DNA of 64,000 nucleotides from Alnus glutinosa (lineage: Eukaryota > Streptophyta > Magnoliopsida > Fagales > Betulaceae): the NCBI RefSeq assembly GCF_958979055.1, contig NC_084897.1, positions 26,031,128 to 26,095,127 on the forward strand, given 5' to 3'. This document shows positions 60,105 through 64,000 of the stretch, one piece after another. A program made the position numbers and the translations under genes. Position 1 is the stretch's first letter; every line of letters begins with the position of its first letter. Under the pieces are notes generated by a model. The model ran no database searches. It saw only the letters and a program-made list of their open reading frames with translations, and was not told where the DNA came from.

Positions 60105-60857
60105 TAGGGCTGAGCATGCGGTGGGAGGGGGGGGGGGCGCGGGGATGGGAATTTTTTGACCCTTTGGGGAACCCGCACCCCGTGAAAAACCCCATGCACT
60201 CGTGCGGGGCCGGTGGGAATGGGGTGGAGATGAACGGGGATCCCCGCGGGTATAAAAAAAACTCTTAGATTGATACTTTGGCTGAAGAAGCTAAAAACAT
60301 ATTAAAAGTAACAAACCAAACTTAAATAATAGAGAAAATAGTTATTGAACACAACATTTATACACGTAAAGCGAAGAGATACTTACGGCATCAGCGAATT
60401 CGGGAATTGGGTCAGGAAATTTGCATTCGGTTGCTCTGCAAATTTGCTTGGCGAAGGAGGAGAGTGAAAGTGGTGTGCTTTGTGCGTTTTTGCTTAATGA
60501 AGGAAACAAATAAGAGCATTTGATTCTAATATCACTCAGACGATTGTATGTAATAAGAAGGAAGAAGAGAAGAAGAAGGGCTACGATGCTAGCTAGGAAG
60601 AATCAAGAAGAAAATAAAAAGAAAATATATGAGGGGGGGACGGGGGGCAGTGCTCTAGTTTAGGTTAACAAATTAGGGTTTTTATTTTTTATTTTTTAAT
60701 TTACACGGGGCGGGGATTCGGAGAAAAAAAAAAAAGAGAATAAACTCGCACCCCGCCCAGCCCCGCACGAGTTGGTTAAAATTCAACCCGTACCCGTAAA
60801 AAAAACATTAAAAACCATGTTTTTAGGGGCGGGTTCACGTGTATTTGCTCACCCCTA
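60105..60857. mobile_element. hAT-like non-autonomous element with perfect 8-bp TSD
   Basis: TGCAAACC is duplicated at 60097-60104 and 60858-60865. The termini TAGGGCTGAGCATGCGG and (right end, reversed) TAGGGGTGAGCAAATACACG form the short imperfect inverted repeat typical of plant hAT elements. Subterminal regions are GC-rich with GTGCGGGGC words on both sides; the 350-bp middle has no transposase. A relative starts at 63254. Confidence 0.85.
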
Positions 60858-60868
60858 TGCAAACCTAT

Positions 60869-61192
60869 GGCCTTGTTTGAAAAGAACAAGAACGTAGCAG
60901 AATAGTGGGCCTCCACTGTTTACGTATTTTTTTTTTTTTTTATTATTATTTTTTTTTTTTTTACATTTTCCAATAACAATCAATATCAAAATATTCTCAC
61001 ATTTTTCACTTTTTATATCATATCAATAATTTTTTATTACTATTTAAATAAAAAAAATTTCACTACAATACAAAACTTCTTTACTTTTTCTTACAAATTC
61101 TTTTTACTTTATATCATATCATCACTTTTTACTAATTTCAAAATTAACAATTCACTACTTTATTATGTAAATGCATTTGACAATCCAACACC
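60869..61192. repeat. Dispersed non-coding repeat, CTTGTTTGG family, copy 4
   Basis: Starts GGCCTTGTTTGAAAAGAACA a few bases after the hAT duplication. It contains ATTTTCCAATAACAATCAAT and AATAATTTTTTATTACTATT as in copies 1-3, with a long T/A run inserted at about 60930-60962. Confidence 0.6.
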
Positions 61193-61587
61193 TCTATCTC
61201 ATTGTTCAAACACCTAACCTGACACTTTTCAAAACACTCATGATTATGCTTTTTCCAATTTATTTATTTATTTATTTTTTATTTTTTAGAAAAATGCTAT
61301 TTTTTTATTTTCTTTTCATCTCCTATCTAATTCCATCTATATTTTTTAAAACTTTATTATTAGATCGTAAATTTTTAAAAAAAGAATTGAACTAGAGATA
61401 AATAATAAAATGAATAACAAGTCTCTTTTTGGTTAAGTTTTGTTTCCCGTTTCTCGAACATTTACATCAATAATGAGCTCGACATTTTTTGTGTTTTGAG
61501 TTTTTTCTTATGTTTTTATTTTGAAAAAGTGAAAAAATAAATAAAAATAAACAATTGAAGGTATTGGTCCTATTGGATGCTATGGAA

Positions 61588-61769
61588 GAGTAATGTTACA
61601 CATCATCCTCTTGTCCTCTTTTTATCCTCCCAAAATTGATGTGGCTTTTAAAATCACCATTGGATCAAAATTCAATAATGATCTATCATAAATTTAATGG
61701 TGATTTTAAGAGCCACATCAAATTTGGGAGGACAAAAAGAAGACAAGAGAATGATGTGTAGCATTATTC
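61588..61769. mobile_element. Mutator-type MITE with 9-bp TSD
   Basis: Inverted arms of about 80 bp begin GAGTAATGTTACACATCATC and end in its near complement ATGATGTGTAGCATTATTC. Flanks GCTATGGAA (61579-61587) and GCTGTGGAA (61770-61778) differ at one of nine positions, consistent with a 9-bp target-site duplication. Total 182 bp. Confidence 0.85.
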
Positions 61770-61778
61770 GCTGTGGAA

Positions 61779-63253
61779 ATATGAGAATTGGTCCCAATTG
61801 GAGACGGAGAGCGACCGACGGCTACTGCTTAAAAAGGTGGAGGACACGTGTCTAGAACTGCATGTGAGTCACTGACATCGTCGTACTTTGTGGGGCCGCG
61901 TGGTAGTTGCCACAGAAGGGATGTTGAACCAGAATATACGTCTGCCTGTTTCTAGTTTGTTTCTAAATGACGCTATTAACCTCTAACCTTTTGAGACATC
62001 TTCGCCGTTGAGTTTCATTACTGTGCCTTAATACCCCCCATCCGTTTTCTCAATCTCCATATAATTTCATGTCACTTATTCCTACCTCGTTGAATTATGG
62101 ATTTTATCAAAAACTTATCATAATTATATTCCATAACCATAATATAACTATCAATTATAACACGTGCGAGCATGCGAATATCGAATCTCATTTTAAAAAA
62201 TATGTTACAAGTGCGAACGATTGATTGGATATAATTTGGCCTAAATTCATAGGGAAATGCCAAAAAAAAAAAAAAGTGCACATAATGTGCACACCCCCCA
62301 AATTCATATGCTTGAGCTTTGGGTTAAGTGGTATCACAACATATTATATTATAATTTTACTGAAAGACTTTTCAAAGTATTAATCTTCTTAAGAAGTAGT
62401 ATCATAGTCGATGGTGATGTGTGGACCGTGTGATATGATATGAAGGAATGGCTTAGGCAAAGACAATGGTCCATGGAGTAGGGATAAATGTGCAAAATGC
62501 AGGCATGAGCAAGGGTCTTTAAGGTAAGGGGCAAAGGTCCATGTCACAGGCACAAACAAAAGTTTTCGGAGTATGGACAAAAATGCAAAATGTGAGTATT
62601 AATGAGAGTTCTTAGAGTAAATGGCAAAGGTTTATGGTAAGGGCACAAATCATATGTTGATACAACATTATAAAATAATCACAAAATAAAAATTGTGGTA
62701 TGTATCATTACTATACTATAAATACATTCAAACTTCAAATCACGAGATTATGGTGATATGTTGAAGTGCTAGTTGAAAGAGGCATTTAAAACGTCTTGTT
62801 ATAATGATGTTATTTGCTTAGAGTGAACAAGAATAACCTTTTATATAGGGAGCACCTCTAGTTTTTATTTTTCTAAGTAGTATTAGAGAAAATATATTAT
62901 ACATGTAGAGGAAAGAGAAAATTATACTTCGTAAACAAGAGAGAAATAACTTATTTTACTAGACGATAAATACAATAATTAGTATTACAATGGATGTTAG
63001 AAACAAACCAATTTGAAGTAAAATTAAACAACAAATGAATATCGGTGATAATAAGTGTTAAATTACTACTTGTTTCAAAAGTTTTAAGCTGATAAAAAAT
63101 ATATACTTAATTTATAACGTCCTACCCAATAAATGTAGTATTTTGCAATATCCATGTAGTGCTACTTCTACTTTCCTGATAACGGAGTACTGGAAATGCT
63201 ATTTTTAATTTTTTAACTTTAACTATATATTTGCATAAATGATAATTCATCAT
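61779..63253. other. Intergenic spacer
   Basis: AT-rich, no gene recognised. Around 62460-62640 a loosely repeated stretch has GGCAAAGGTCCATG / GGCAAAGGTTTATG and GGGCACAAA / AGGCACAAA words spaced about 110 bp. Confidence 0.45.
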
Positions 63254-64000
63254 TAGAGGTGGGCAAAAATCCGCCTCGAAAATCACGGTTTTTAGTTTTT
63301 TTTTTTGTAGGTACGAGTCCAAAAATGGTATACTCGTGCGGGGCGGGTTGGGATTTTTAAAAATCCAGGGACCCGCCCCGCCTTTGAAGAACAAAAAAAA
63401 AATAAAAAATAAATAAAATAAATTACCCTAACCCCACTTAACCCTAAGCGCCGCACCCCTCTTCATTTTTTCATTTATTCTACAGTTTTATTTTCTTCTA
63501 GCGCCTCAGTTCTTCTTCTCTTCATTTTTCTCCTCTCTTCACAGCCTCTCCTTGCGCCGCTCTTCGCCTCTTCTCTCCTATAACTCTGGCTTCGCTTGTT
63601 CATTCTTCATCTTCGTTACTGTTCTACATGTACAATATAGGTAGGGTTGCAAAAAGAAAATGTAGAGATGCTGGAAGGAAGATCAGATCAGGGTACAGTG
63701 GGTACCTCATGAAATCTCTAACAATGAAGATGAACTGTCTTGGCCGTTTTGCCCTGTCCAATGAAGATAAAAAATCGAAGAACGTCGATGCACGTCCCAA
63801 TTTTTAATTTGTTTGTTGTTTTTGTTTCTTTTTTATTTGTGTTTGTGTTTGTGTTTGTGTTGGTGGTGGTGGTGGTGGTGGTGATTGTGCAGTGTTGGTG
63901 GTGTTGTGGCCCGTGGTGGTGTTTGTGTTGGTGTTGCAGTTAGTAACCGGTTAGGAAAATAGTGGGTTCTATAGAATACTCGCACCACCCCCACCCCCAC
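63254..64000. mobile_element. hAT-like element, 5' part, truncated by the window edge
   Basis: Starts TAGAGGTGGGCAAAAATCCG, the hAT end consensus, followed by a GC-rich subterminal zone with CTCGTGCGGGGCGGG as in the 60105 element. It then has a C/T-rich leader-like region (63420-63600) and a (GGT)n-rich tract (63861-63925). Sequence near the right edge (ACTCGCACCACCCCC) may be the other subterminal zone. The right terminus is not in the window. Confidence 0.6.

Noticed and set aside
63740..63943. 67-codon frame with Val/Cys/Trp-rich end
   Set aside because: The end is translation of a GGT/TGTT microsatellite inside a hAT-like element.
1..64000. CRISPR arrays, bacterial-type operons or rRNA genes
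   Set aside because: The introns, TATA boxes, LTR elements and MITEs show plant nuclear DNA. No regularly spaced identical repeats of CRISPR type and no rRNA sequence were seen.

Overview
This window is nuclear DNA of a flowering plant, most likely a woody eudicot. It has AT-rich, repeat-laden intergenic DNA, short GT-AG introns and plant-type gene families. The species cannot be fixed from the sequence alone. Gene density is low: four clearly intact conserved genes, two intact compact F-box genes, two F-box pseudogenes, and many transposable elements. The ends of the window cut through VPS35 on the left and a hAT-like element on the right. LAYOUT: 415-5963 (minus) holds the first 14 coding exons of VPS35, the retromer core subunit; its C-terminal part lies beyond the left edge. 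7413-10959 (minus) is a three-exon gene for a lysine-rich conserved plant protein of unknown function. 12600-38505 is a tandem segmental duplication of a module carrying an unassigned short ORF and two F-box gene copies. Module 1 (12600-29973) is split by a 9.9 kb composite transposon that contains a complete, defective Ty1/copia element. Module 2 (30354-38505) carries other insertions. 42126-46124 (plus) is a five-exon GDSL esterase/lipase of the EXL type. 47432-49400 (minus) is the full-length F-box gene, an At4g35930-like homologue, that the four compact copies resemble. From about 49.9 kb to the right edge I found no conserved gene, only repeats and transposons: a Mutator-like TIR element, a retroposon with a perfect 15-bp target-site duplication, a hAT-like element with a perfect 8-bp duplication, MITEs and microsatellites. 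HOW THE PARTS RELATE: the main local story is an F-box expansion. The full-length gene has a basic N-terminal region, an F-box split over exons 1-2 and a proline-rich C-terminus. Four plus-strand copies keep the same intron positions and phases but lack about the first 90-100 codons. Two of them, at 15317-16506 (112 aa) and 32301-33492 (126 aa), have open frames and good splice sites. The other two, at 28689-29296 and 37546-38320, share a different C-terminal tail and are broken by different lesions. Retained introns show that the duplication was DNA-based. F-box proteins link substrates to SKP1-CUL1 ubiquitin ligases, so the compact copies could be minimal SCF adaptors; this is inference. VPS35, the lysine-rich gene and the GDSL gene have no obvious functional link to this family.
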